Source: Nemertoderma westbladi (taxonomy: Eukaryota > Xenacoelomorpha > Nemertodermatida > Nemertodermatidae). Taken from it: a stretch of DNA of 64,000 bases. The position numbers and the translations under genes are program-made. The stretch spans positions 29,787 through 93,786 of the forward strand of contig JAUCBJ010000476.1 in NCBI GenBank assembly GCA_032718475.1. The letters run 5' to 3'. The notes below the pieces were generated by a model that saw nothing but the letters and a program-made list of their open reading frames with translations, searched no databases and was not told the origin of the DNA. Positions 22,640 to 33,553 of the stretch are shown here, piece after piece (within the stretch, counting starts at the first letter, position 1; every line of letters starts with the position of its first letter).

Positions 22640-25057
22640 CTAAACTTTCAGGTGCCCCTTCTTCCAGTAGGCACTCTCCCACTGCCCTCCTATACGTCCT
22701 CTTACTCTTCGCCACGCTCTCCCCGCCAACTCCAACTGACCAGGAATTGGCTCTCCCTCTTCCGCCACCCCAAAATCGGGTCTCTCCGCCGCCTTCTTAA
22801 CCATCTCGTCTCCTGGCATCAAAATGCCATCTCCCTCCTTGTTATCTCCCGGTGGCAGAATGAATAGAAAGTGAAAGAACAGGCAAAACAGAAGGTACAA
22901 CAGCAGTCCTACCCCTCTCCATCCTGCCCCCCCTCTCGACCTCCCCCCCGTCGGCACGCCTCTCAACCGGACCGGCGTCTCCTCCGGACACTCCCCCGGA
23001 CACCCCTCCGGACTATTGTCCTCCTGACACTTCACCGGACACTCCTCCGGAGTGTTGTCCCCCGGACACCCCGCCGTCCGCTCCCCTCCATCCCCACACC
23101 GACACCCGCTGGGAAGTCTATTATCCTCCGCCCACTCTCTTATTGTTACTTTCCTGTCTGGCTCTACTATCTCCTCCGGCTTCTTATCTTCGTCCTCTGT
23201 GTCTACGGTGCCTGGTAACATGCACCCTGATGTCTCTGTCACACTGCATGGGATCTTGGTTTTAACTGGGCCGCTAAGCGTCCATCCGAACGGCGTGAGG
23301 ATCGCCGTCGGGTCCCGCTGCCTGTCTTCGCCGAAGACCGTCCGTGTTCTCTCGTGGGCCGTCGGGCAGTCCATTCCTACTATAATGGACACCTTCCTAA
23401 CGTCCACCTTTGGTATTGAGAAATCGATACCGTCCAGGAATCTATACTGCTCGACCTCAATGTTGGTTGGTCGCCTGGCGTTGATATTTATCGATTCTAT
23501 GACGTGGATGGGGTCGATCGTCGCCCCATAGTCGCATCCCGGTGCAATCGCTGCTATCCTGCACCGCCCCGTCCTCGTCTCCAGGACCTCATCTTTACTC
23601 GAGACGGTAGTTACCGCCATTCTATTCGGCCTCGTCTTTAGCCCTATCTCTTCGGCCACCCAGTTCTCCACCAGCGTGAAGGCTGCTCCGCTGTCGACCA
23701 GCATTAATGTCGTTACTGATCGACCGCCCTCTCCTGATATCTTTACTGGTACTACCCCGAGTAGTACTTTTCTCTTCTTCTCCTCTTCTGTCATGCTTGT
23801 AGCCATTGTTTGGCCTCCAGTCTCCTCCTCTCTTGCTGCTGTTTCTCTACACTCTCCGGGTCTGTGTCCTTCTACCACACATCGATGACATAGTCCGTTT
23901 GCGTCTGTGTAGGCTACACGATCTTGTTTGGGCAACGCTTGCCAGTGCTTACAACTCCTGGTCTTATGGGTTCCGTCCCGGTGTAATTGACATTCGAATC
24001 CTGGATTATAGCGTTCCCTGTATAGTCCCTCACGTATCGCGCGTAGGTTTATATGTACCGATTTAGTGTTTTGGTTGTCTGTACTCGGCCTACTGGGTAT
24101 ATTGGGATTGTGTTTATTTATGGTGTTATTTTCTTTCTGTCCCTGCCACGGTGTGGCCCTACTCCCAGCTAACTGTGGGCTTGTAGCCCCCTGTGTGGCC
24201 GCGTGTGGTAGCGACTCTCTTACTCTTGAGAATGGATCCGTCGGATTATGTTCGGGTCCAGGCCTGTTGTATTCGGTCTTTGGTGCCTTCCCCAAACTAT
24301 CCTCACTATAGACTGGGTCTGTAATTAATTCGGCTTCATAGTTTAGGAAGCTCGACATTTCTTCTAGGCCCGGTTCCGCACCTTTCTTCTCTCGAGTGGA
24401 GAAGGCGATCTTCCTCCACTTTCTCCGCAGCCAGATCGGCAGTGCCTGCGCTATCGTGGTGATGTTGTTAGACGCGTTGAGTTCGTATGGTGCGTCTAGC
24501 GTCTTTAACACGATTAACGCCTTCTCGACCTTGTTCGCAAAGGTCTTTATGCTAACGGGATTATCCTGTAGGCCACCCGATGTTATGCCTCTCAGGGTTT
24601 GCCGGATGATCTTGGCTGGGTGCCCGTACTCCCTATCTAACGCCCGCCATGCTGTCGTGAAGCCGCCCTCGATGCCCTGGTATTGCCTCACGATGTCGTA
24701 TGCTGGGCCTCCTGTATATACTTGCAGATATTTTAGGCACTCCGCCTGCGTCAAGTTCTTACTTAATATCTCGTTGCTGTACATGCGCCGAAACTGCAGG
24801 TATTCTTCCGGCCTACTTCCGTCGAATTTAAATGGCTCGACTGGTGGTAACTCGATCCTGGTCTTTAATGCATCGATTAATGTGGCCATTCCCATCGCTT
24901 GCGCTTCCAATGGGTTCGATGGATGTTGTACAGACTCTCCTATTGGGTGCGGTCCGTTCGTCCTATCTGTTGTTGATTTTATTTGTTGCGTCGGATATAT
25001 CATTGGGGGTAACGGCCCCCTCCATATTTCCGTGTCGCACGACCTATTCTCGTCCAA
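22640..25057 (-). CDS. BEL/Pao gag-protease polyprotein
   Basis: Frame of up to 805 residues. The frame opens without ATG and the first methionines are at residues 19 and about 56. Order of parts: gag domain of the BEL type (EPFKFDGSRPEEYLQF, TGGPAYDIVRQYQG, LDREYGHPAKII); a Cys/His region (CQLHRDGTHKTRSC, CHRCVVEGHRPGEC); a retropepsin-like protease with catalytic VDSGAAFTLV; and the BEL connector IIVGMDCPTAHE ... FGWTLSGP. The frame does not go on to reverse transcriptase. It continues through a Pro/Cys-rich stretch to a strongly hydrophobic segment (GLLLYLLFCLFFHFLFI) and a charged tail. The hydrophobic tail is odd for a gag-protease product, and its role is unknown. The frame is intact over 2.4 kb. 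Confidence 0.85.
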   Translation of the reverse strand: MDENRSCDTEIWRGPLPPMIYPTQQIKSTTDRTNGPHPIGESVQHPSNPLEAQAMGMATLIDALKTRIELPPVEPFKFDGSRPEEYLQFRRMYSNEILSKNLTQAECLKYLQVYTGGPAYDIVRQYQGIEGGFTTAWRALDREYGHPAKIIRQTLRGITSGGLQDNPVSIKTFANKVEKALIVLKTLDAPYELNASNNITTIAQALPIWLRRKWRKIAFSTREKKGAEPGLEEMSSFLNYEAELITDPVYSEDSLGKAPKTEYNRPGPEHNPTDPFSRVRESLPHAATQGATSPQLAGSRATPWQGQKENNTINKHNPNIPSRPSTDNQNTKSVHINLRAIREGLYRERYNPGFECQLHRDGTHKTRSCKHWQALPKQDRVAYTDANGLCHRCVVEGHRPGECRETAAREEETGGQTMATSMTEEEKKRKVLLGVVPVKISGEGGRSVTTLMLVDSGAAFTLVENWVAEEIGLKTRPNRMAVTTVSSKDEVLETRTGRCRIAAIAPGCDYGATIDPIHVIESININARRPTNIEVEQYRFLDGIDFSIPKVDVRKVSIIVGMDCPTAHERTRTVFGEDRQRDPTAILTPFGWTLSGPVKTKIPCSVTETSGCMLPGTVDTEDEDKKPEEIVEPDRKVTIREWAEDNRLPSGCRCGDGGERTAGCPGDNTPEECPVKCQEDNSPEGCPGECPEETPVRLRGVPTGGRSRGGAGWRGVGLLLYLLFCLFFHFLFILPPGDNKEGDGILMPGDEMVKKAAERPDFGVAEEGEPIPGQLELAGRAWRRVRGRIGGQWESAYWKKGHLKV

Positions 25058-25115
25058 GGGGTTCGATGTTCTTGCTCCTATTGGGGTATATTGTTGATAT
25101 TGTGATGGGGGAATG

Positions 25116-27682
25116 TCACCCTGTCCCCCCCCCCCCCCCCCCCACCGGTATGTTTGGTACTGGGGTTGATGTTAATATATTGGGGCCCATACATCTATCT
25201 ACAATAACTCTCCCCTCCCCTGGATATATGTTATGTCCCTGTGTATTATAGTCATGCTGCTGTACCGATATAGGCCTACCTACCTCTCGCCTACCTACCG
25301 GTATGTACTCCGCGACTTCCGGGTTTAATCCCGTCGTTCGCGCTACCCTATCGCCTACTCTATCTCTCCCAGCATGGCCTATAATAGTATGTGCAGTAAG
25401 GCCTACAGTATGTCCTGCAGTCTGCATGTGCCCTTCCGAACCGAAGTTTATTCTTCGCGAATCTCGAATCTCCCCGCGACTACCGTACTCTCGATCGGCA
25501 GCTATATCACGTCGGGAAGTTTCCCTTCGATCCCCTCTCCTGCTCTCTTCTTCGTACCGGTACGTCCTGTACCGCTCTCCTGGTGTGCGGTGCGTTTCTC
25601 CGGGGCGACGGCAATCTCCCGAAGTTCGACCCCACTGACTCCCTAACTCCATCTCTACTATCGACGGCTCGCTATCCGTCCTCGCTCTCCGGTTGCTCCT
25701 AGCAACGACTCTTCTATTATCTTCACTTCTTCTCTCTTCGACCTCTCGGTTAAACTCTACTAATCTTCTTCTATCTTCGACCTCTCTATTAAACTCTACT
25801 AATCTTCTCTCTTCTGACTGGGCTCGACGTTCCGTCGCCCGCCCTCTCGCGACGTCAACCTGTCTCTCTCTGCTCGATCGCACGCCGCTGGGGATACTCG
25901 CAATCCCCCTATTACTCTCCATCGCCGGGTGTTGCGGTTTACCTAATTCGGCCCGCGCATTATCCGCCGACGCCTGTGGGACACTCTCTGCCCCCCCTCT
26001 CTCGCTACTAATCTCTCGCGGTGGGGCGCCCGTAGCCCCCCCCCCCCCCCCCCCCACCCGCCACTTCTAACTTCACTATCTCTTACTACACTTCTGCGTC
26101 CCTCTTGTCGGACATTTTCTACCCCCCTTCTCTCGCCACTAATCTTCCGTGATGGGGCGCCCGTAGCCCCCCCCCCCCCCCCCCCACTCGCCACATCTAA
26201 CTTCACTATCTCTTACTCCACTTCTACACCCCTCTCTAGTCGACACACTGTCTCTACTACGGCTGGCTCTATTCACCCCCGCCTCTCTCTCTACTACTGC
26301 GAGGCCTACCAGGCCCACCTCGGGTTGGCTCAACCCCGCTACCTCCTGCCTACCAACTACGTGGCCTACCAGGCCGCCGTTGGGTTGGCTCAACCCCGCC
26401 ACTTCCTGCCTACCAACTACGTGGCCTACCAGGCCGCCGTCTGCCGGGCTAAACACATCTGACGCGTTCACATTAATAGCACCATTCCCAATATTATTTG
26501 TTAAATCAATTAAATTATTAGAATTTGAAACGGGATTATTATTTAAATTATTTAAATTAGAATTGTTATTATTTTCAAAATTTAAATTGTTATTCGAATT
26601 ATTTGAATTATTCTGGATATTTGAATTAATATTATTACTTGAATTTAAATTTAAATTACTACTACCAGGTAAAACATTTCCTGTAATAAAGGATTAGGGT
26701 TATTTACTACGGTACTATTAATACTAACATTTCCTAACGTACTACTACTACCCCCCTCGCCCGTACGGCTACTGTACGTGTACCGCACGCTCTGTTCTCT
26801 TGTCTCACGCTCTTCGCGTTCACTCTCTTGCTCCTTCCCTCTCCCCATTATCCGGTCTAATTCTTTCACCCTTAATTTATATGCCAGATTTATCTTCCGC
26901 ATCCGTCTTTCTTTTGCGGAGGATGTAGCAGACTTATCGGTTGCGACGGACTCCCACCGCCCCTCCGTCCTACTAACTTTCCCCCGCCCTCCGGGGTTCT
27001 CGCTGACCGACGAGACCGAATCCTCGGAGCTAGCCTCGGATTCGCCCTCGTGCGGTCCCGCCCAACGCACCAACTTAACTTCCCTGGCATCGACTAAGTA
27101 TGGCCCTATGTACACTGCACCAGGCCCCATACCCCTACGTTCCCATAGCCCAAACAGTTCGATGGCAACCCCTCTCGCTCTCTCGCTGGCTAGTTCTCCC
27201 TGCCCAGAACGCACTAGGTAATCAAAGTATCTGTTCGACTCACCTAGTCGTCTCCTCAACTTTACCTGGTCTATCTCAGCCCCTCCTCTAGCTTCTTTCA
27301 GTTGTTCCCGGGTCGCGGCGTAGGCTCGTCGAAGTCGATCGGAAACCCCGACGTCCTCGTTGCCGACCTCTCCTCCATCTCTCCGGGTCCGACGTCGTAC
27401 CGGCGGCTCCACCGTTGCCGTTCCAGTGGGCCGTCCGTCGCCCTCGGCCTGTGGCTGGCCGGCGACATCGGTACGTCGACCCTCGCTCCGCGTCGACTCG
27501 TCTTTCTCCTTTTTGACTCCCGACTCGTCCTCTCGCTGTAGAAGGCCCCCTTCATCTTGGATCGCCGGATCTTTCGTCGACGGATCCGGCGTCGTGGGTT
27601 GATACCGTCTCGCCGTGGCCTCGCGGATCGTTAGATCGTCGTCCGGGGTCCGCGGCGGTATCGCTTCTCCTCCTCTACTCAT
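25116..27682 (-). pseudogene. BEL gag N-terminal region, frame-broken
   Basis: Starts at an ATG (27680-27682). It runs 343 residues of charged, Arg/Glu-rich, partly coiled-coil protein to a frame change near 26680. The next frame gives an Asn-rich stretch and then three copies of a GLVGHVVGRQEVAGLSQP peptide. Further frames (25943-26206, 25116-26057) are joined only through runs of 17-19 C on the plus strand at about 25125-25142, 26037-26055 and 26167-26185. A stretch of about 130 bp around the last two runs is tandemly duplicated. The length changes at the G-tracts break the gag. I cannot exclude slippage that partly repairs it. Confidence 0.7.
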
Positions 27683-27755
27683 CTTGTCTTTGGTAGTTAT
27701 CAGCCACAGTTCGGCAGGCCTAGAGTTAGGACTGTAGGCCTTGGGTAGTCAAGAC

Positions 27756-28275
27756 TGTGACGGGATCCGAGAGGATCCCGGTTTATCCGGTGTTGTTTCG
27801 TACGCGTCAGCCGCACCGTGTGATAGAAAAGGAGTTTGTTGTTCCAGTATAGATATAATGTAGATATATAGATATGTAGGTATGATAACAGATAGCGCCA
27901 ATGAGTGATGACAGGTAATATGGGTGACGGCGGTGATGGTCTTGACTGTCACCGTACTACCTGACTGTACTGGGATAACTACTACAATGACGTGATGACA
28001 GGTAATATATACTGCACGGGTTGGCCTCATTGCATTACCCAGTCGATGCTCCCCCCCTGATTGGCTAATATCCTTGTTGGCACCCTTTGGAGTGTTCCCG
28101 TTCACTCCAGCTATTCTCTCTCTGTTAGGGGTTTGGCCCCTGACCCTTATTGTGTGTTTCTCCTTCCCATTTTGTTGGGGTGACACGAGTTATTGGTTAC
28201 CCAATCTCGTGGCCCCCAATATTGCTTAACGGTTGACTTTATGGGTTCGTGTTAGCGGAATTGGATAAGCTAACA
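27756..28275 (-). repeat. 5' LTR of the BEL element
   Basis: 520 bp beginning TGTGACGGGATCC and ending AAGCTAACA on the plus strand, with the same hairpin at its outer end as the other LTR. Its right edge abuts the middle of the Gypsy polyprotein frame. Confidence 0.85.
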
Positions 28276-31200
28276 TGCAGCGTGACCGCATGGATATAAG
28301 ACGCTATTTCTCCGTCATCGATGACATCATCATCAGTCGGGTCATCAACGGGAGCGCGGGACAACGCATCCAGAATCCAGTGTTCTTTACCTTTTTTCCA
28401 TTTAGTGGTAAATACAAAGGGACTGAGTTTCGCCTTTAATGGTTGAAGGCGGGCATTGTCCGTGTCGTCTATTGTGTATCTATTAAGTATAGTTACTAAG
28501 GGCTGGTGGTCCACAATCAGGGTGAAGTGGGGAAGGCCGAGGAGGTAGAGGTGGCATTTTTTTGTGGCCCAGGCGATGGCGAGTAGTTCCAGTTCCACCA
28601 TCGCGTACCAAGATTCTGTGTCGGTTATAAATCTGGAGCCACACTCCACTAACTTCCAGGTTTCCTCGTGCAGCTGTAATAATGCATACCCCAGGCCATT
28701 CTTCCGGGAGGCGTCGGTTTGGAGTGAAGTTACGCGTTCTGGTTCGAATGGGGCGAGCACGGGTGGAGAAATCAGTGCTCGTTTCGTGTTCTCGAATGGG
28801 TCCTCATGATCGCTGTTCCATAGGAACTCATTAGTCGACCTGAGCAAAGGACGTAGAGGCGTCATAACGGTAGAGATTTCCATCGAGAAGGAGGCTAGTT
28901 GCTCTACTAGTCCCACGAAACTCCGTAGGTCCCTTATATTAGTGGGACATGGGAAGTCAGCGATGGCATGGACCTTCGCCGGGTCGGCCCGTATTCCGTC
29001 GGCGCCGATTATGTATCCAGCACATTTCACCTCCCGCAAGGCAAACTGCACTTTATCGGGGTGCAGGGAAATACCCGTCTCCCGGCATCGGAGAAGGAAA
29101 CGGCGTATACTGGCGAGGTGGGCGTCGATCGTATCATCGAAGAGGAGGACATCGTCGACCAGTTTGAGGAGGTTAGGAAGGTCATGAAGGGCATCGTCGC
29201 CCCGTCAATTATATTCTTCCCCACTTGATATTAAACCCATTACACTTCGAAGATGTTTGTACCTCCCCCAGGGGGTTATAAATGTGGTTAGAAGTTGGGT
29301 TTTTTCCTCGAGCGGTATCTGCCAGTACCCCGATGCGGCATCAAAAACCGAAAAGTACTTTGCAGTTGTCGACACACCGGAAACTACTACCCTGGGACTA
29401 GGGGTGGGGTAGTAGGGTCGTTTGACCTGGCTGTTTAAGTGATGTAAATCTACGCAGAGTCGTAATTTACCATTTGGTTTATGGACAACAGTCATCGGGT
29501 GGGCCCAATCGGTGGGCTCTGTAACCCATTCGATGATCTGTCGGCACTCCATATCCCCGAGGAGCGACTGAACTTCATCTTGCAATGCAAACGGAATTGG
29601 TCGACAACCATTGGCATGGAAGGGTGCCGCGTCATCCTTAAATTCCACCGTCATAGGGTCCCCCACCATGGTTGTAAGGGGTGTCGAATTATTATCGAAA
29701 ACATCTGCGAATTGGGCAAGGATCTCATCGCGAGAACGAGAGATAGTTGTCCCGGGGTCGGGGGCCGTTGCGGAGTTTATCCGACGTTGAAGGAAATCCG
29801 GAGGGAGTATATCTAGTCCCTTGAGAGCAGCGAGGTTTAATATAAGGCCATCCACCTCCGGGGAGACTACGATTTTTGCCAATGTTGAACCTCCATCGTA
29901 ATCGATCCGAGCACGGAATAAGCCGTCGACATCGATCGGGAGGTGGTTGGTGGCCCGGAGGTCGGCTGTCGGGTATGGGGTTAAGTCGTCCAGTCGACCA
30001 CCCATTGCTGCGTATTCGTCGTATCCCAACATAGTTGCAGCAGCGCCGCCGTCTGGGAGTACGCGGCCCCGAACTGTTCCGAAAATTCTACCGGGTTGAA
30101 AGTCTGTGCGTCGGATATCAACAGTTATGTAAGGAAGAGGACAGGTAGCGTCCTGTTCGTTGCGAATAGAGTTTATTCTGCTGGGTGGGAGGATGGTGGA
30201 GACTCTGTCCGACTCTCTGTGATCTGGTTTGTCGCTGCCTTTTGTAGAACGACAGACTGCAGCGAAATGTCCAGTTGCCTGACATTTATCGCATATATTA
30301 TTACTCGCAGGACAGGTCGCCCGCGATGCAGCGTGTTGTCGGCCGCAGAATTTACAGTTGCGCTCCAAGCTGGGTGCGGGAGAGTGAGAGTTTTTGTTGG
30401 ATTTTCTGTAACGGTAAGTGGAGCGGCCGTGTGGTCGACGCGTAGATTTAATCGCTGTCACCGGGGCGCCGCGCCCTATTATTGAGTCGTTCTTCTCTCC
30501 AACCTCCATTGATTGACACATCTGAACGCATTCGGCCAGTGTTGGTTGCGGAAGCTTTTTTAGTAGTTCCGTTCGTGTCTCTGACGAACGTATCCCAACC
30601 AAGATTTGTGTGACGATCTGCTCGTCCCAACAGTCTGTACATAGTTCTGCATCATCCGCCAAGAATTCCAGTGCGACGTGGAAGTTATCGAAAGATTCCG
30701 TTGGGCCCTGTTTGTGATCGTGGAAGCGAATACGATCGATCGCAACACTTCGTTTAGATCGAAGGTGGGCCTGTAATGTGTCCATGACATAGTCCGTTGT
30801 GGTGTCATCTCCATCGAGGTCTACGTGCAGAGTTACCTTGAGAGTCTGTTGTAGATTGCGTCCCAAAGCAGAAGCAAGGGCATAAACTTGTTCACTGCAG
30901 GTGAAAGAGTGAGTCTGTTGTCGCTGACAGTGGATCTTCCAGGCTTCCCGCCAACGACGAAATGCAGAGAATTCTATATCTCCGTCTATCTTTTCCACGT
31001 CCTTTATATCTAGGACGCGACGCCGAGGTTGGGGGTTATCCACGAGGTCGAGTCGTTCAGCGGCGGCATAGGCGGGGGCTGTCAGTACGCCATGCTGCGG
31101 TTGTAAGTCACCCGCTGAGTCATCATCTGTGTTAGCTGGTTGAACCGCTGGTCAGCGCGCACGTCAGATTCTGCGCGCTGTTGGTCTGCCGCCAGTTGCT

Positions 31201-31354
31201 GTCTTAAGAGTTGGCGTCGGAGGTTATCGATCTCGAGTTTGTATTCCAATTCTCCGGTACCGATAGCGGGTTCAGTGGGCTCGGACATCCAGTCTGCGTC
31301 GTCGCCTGTGTTGTCCCCGCTGACCGATTGTGTGGGTTCACCCTGATGAGACAT
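28276..31354 (-). pseudogene. Gypsy gag-pol, truncated and with an internal stop
   Basis: A 90-residue leader frame (31082-31354) with a heptad-like LRRQLLRQQLAADQQR stretch is followed by a long frame starting at 31043. In order: gag; zinc knuckles (CKFCGRQH, CDKCQATGHFAAVC); a protease-like segment with LPDGGA where an Asp-Ser/Thr-Gly is expected; reverse transcriptase fingers and palm (DWAHPMTVVHKPNGKLRLCV, FSVFDAASGYWQIPL). A TGA at about 29205-29207 interrupts the frame just before the catalytic VDD box, and the same frame then continues through RT thumb ([13 protein letters not shown]) and RNase H ([27 protein letters not shown]). The coding sequence ends at the BEL boundary. The stop, the altered protease site and the missing integrase mean it is not functional. 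Confidence 0.88.
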
Positions 31355-31420
31355 TGTGAGTTTTCGCGATCAGTAAACCTGTAGATTGCTGTATAGACGT
31401 TTAACATACATACTGCGCCA

Positions 31421-31736
31421 TGTTGTGAGATGATAAGGTGGGGAAATATCAAGGTGTATTTCGTACCACTACGCTCAGATTAAGTTTATTTTATGATAAC
31501 AAGATAATTAATAATAACGTAGGTTGTTAGACGTCAGTATCAGTATGGTAATACTGGTACTATGAGTAATAATAAAAAATAGGAAAATATAAGTAATATG
31601 GTACTGACATGCAGCAGTACAGCAGAAAAGTGTTAATACCGCGGTACAGCAGAAATGTTACCGAATATGAAAGTATGTTAATGAGATAGATAGTCTATAG
31701 GCTACGTGTATGGCAATTAGTAATGATATCATCACA
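31421..31736 (-). repeat. 5' LTR of the Gypsy element
   Basis: 316 bp bounded by TGTTGTGAGATG and GATATCATCACA on the plus strand (TG...CA on both strands). The ends form a short imperfect inverted repeat. No second copy lies in the window, so the outer edge is inferred from the TG/CA ends and from the loss of homology with the left arm exactly at this point. Confidence 0.6.
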
Positions 31737-32215
31737 TACAGTATATAGTAAAATGTCACCTTTCGCTTTCACGTCTGTATATCAATGACATGCAGATAAT
31801 ATCACCAGTAGTTCTATGGGTGATTTACGATATTTCAACCTTACAATTTGCTTACTTAGTTGTGTTACTGTTACTAAATTGCCTCAAATTAGGGCTTATG
31901 GCTCTCTTATCTCACTCTCTGAACTTGGTTGATTACAAGCATTTGCAAGCTGCCTGTTTTGTTTAACATTTATTTCACAATAAATATTTTATTTTCCAGA
32001 GATTTTCTTATCTAATTTCCCCTGAAAGGGAACACGAGATGATATGTAAACATGGCTATGTGCGTCAGTATCAATTAAGTCACTGGACGGCGCTAGGGGG
32101 TCAGCCAATGAAACACGTTCACATAACAACCCAAGACCAACCTCTTATAGTGAGCAGTAGTTATCCGCATACTACAGAAGCACTACCTTCCTAACTAACT
32201 ATTACTTTAAGTAGT

Positions 32216-33430
32216 AGTTGATAAACATTTAATCATTTAATGATAAATATTTAAACATTTAATGATAAACATATGTAAACATTTAACGATAAACATTTAA
32301 TGATAAACATTTAAATATTTAATGATAAACATGTAAACATTTAATGATAAACATGTAAACATTTAATGATAAACATATGTAAACATTTAACGGTAAACAT
32401 TTAATGATAAACATGTAAACATTTAATGATAAACATATATAAACATTTAACGATAAACATTTAATGATAAACATTTAAACATTGAATGATAAACATTTAA
32501 CGATAAACATTTACATATTTAACGATAAATATTTACACTTTTAACGATGAACATTAATCGATAAACATTTACCGATAAATATTTACCGATAAACATTTAA
32601 CGATAAACATTTAACGATAAACATTTAACGATAAACATTTAACGATAAACATTTAAACATTTAACGATAAACATTTATCAATAAACATTTAACGATAAAC
32701 ATTTAAACATTTAACAATAAACATTTAAACATTTAACGATAAACATTTAAACATTTAACAATAAACATTTAAACATTTATCAATAAACATTTAAACAGTT
32801 AGCCATAAACATTTAAACATTTAACGATAAACATTATATTTAACGATAAACATTTAAACATTTAACGATAAAGATTTAAATATTTAACAATAAACATTTA
32901 AACATTTAACGATAAACATTTAACGATATACATTTAAACATTTAACAATAAACATTTAACGGTAAACATTTAAACATTTCAACATTTAACGATAAACATT
33001 TAACGATAAACATTTCAACATTTAACAATAAACATTTCAACATTTAACGATAAACATTTCATCATTTAACGATAAACATTTAACGAAAAACATGTGAACA
33101 TTTAATTATAAACATTTAAACATTGAACGATAAACATTTAAACATTTAATGATAAACATTTAAATATTTAACGATAAACATTTCAACATTTAACGATAAA
33201 CATTTAAACATTTAATGATAAACATTTAAACATTTAACGATAAACATTTAATTTATCGATATATAAACATTCAAACATTTAGCGATAAACATTTAATTTA
33301 TCGATATAAAAGCATCCAAACCTTTATCGATAAACATTTAACGATAAACATTCAAACATTTAATGATAAACATTTAAACATTTAACGATAAACATTTAAA
33401 CATTTAACGATGATAAACATTTAAAAATTT
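32216..33430 (-). repeat. TTTATCGTTAAA minisatellite, right-arm copy
   Basis: About 1.2 kb of copies of TAAACATTTAACGATAAACA, the reverse complement of the left-arm array. It is roughly 0.5 kb shorter, and the variant blocks are arranged differently, so the two arrays have changed separately. Confidence 0.93.
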
Positions 33431-33540
33431 AATTAATGAATTGGAGAATCATTTAAGCTCGTTAAGCCAAGGAATGCCAGTTCACCACCATGGGTGATCT
33501 TCCACAGTAAACCCTTCCACCTTGTTTTCCAAGGTACCTT
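33431..33540 (+). mobile_element. Residual ends of the RTE-like LINE
   Basis: The 5'-most bases of the left-arm fragment (CCAAGGAAT, TTCACCACCATGG) are joined directly to its downstream flank (GTGATCTTCCACAGTAAACC). About 1.17 kb of reverse transcriptase sequence is absent. The joint falls at a GTGATCT shared by both ends in the left arm. Confidence 0.8.
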
Positions 33541-33553
33541 GGTTCCCATTTAT

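Larger units (their letters stand above)
20737..28275 (-). mobile_element. BEL/Pao LTR element lacking reverse transcriptase and integrase
   Basis: Two same-orientation LTRs (20737-21283 and 27756-28275) bound a 6.5-kb interior read on the minus strand. The interior runs: coiled-coil gag N-terminus, low-complexity gag, BEL gag domain, zinc-knuckle region and aspartic protease. Then, where polymerase, RNase H and integrase belong, there is only about 1.3 kb of pyrimidine-rich simple sequence. A purine tract (GGGGGGAG on the minus strand) precedes the 3' LTR. The LTRs differ at many positions and no target duplication is seen (TAAAG versus TGCAG), so this is an old or recombined copy. Mobility would require enzymes from another element. 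Confidence 0.85.
28276..31736 (-). mobile_element. Gypsy-type LTR element, 3' part missing
   Basis: Minus-strand element with a 5' LTR (31421-31736), a primer-binding-like TGGCGCAGTA directly after it (31411-31420), gag, protease, reverse transcriptase and RNase H. It is cut at 28276 by the BEL LTR, so integrase and the 3' LTR are absent here. They are also not found on the other side of the BEL element. Confidence 0.88.
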
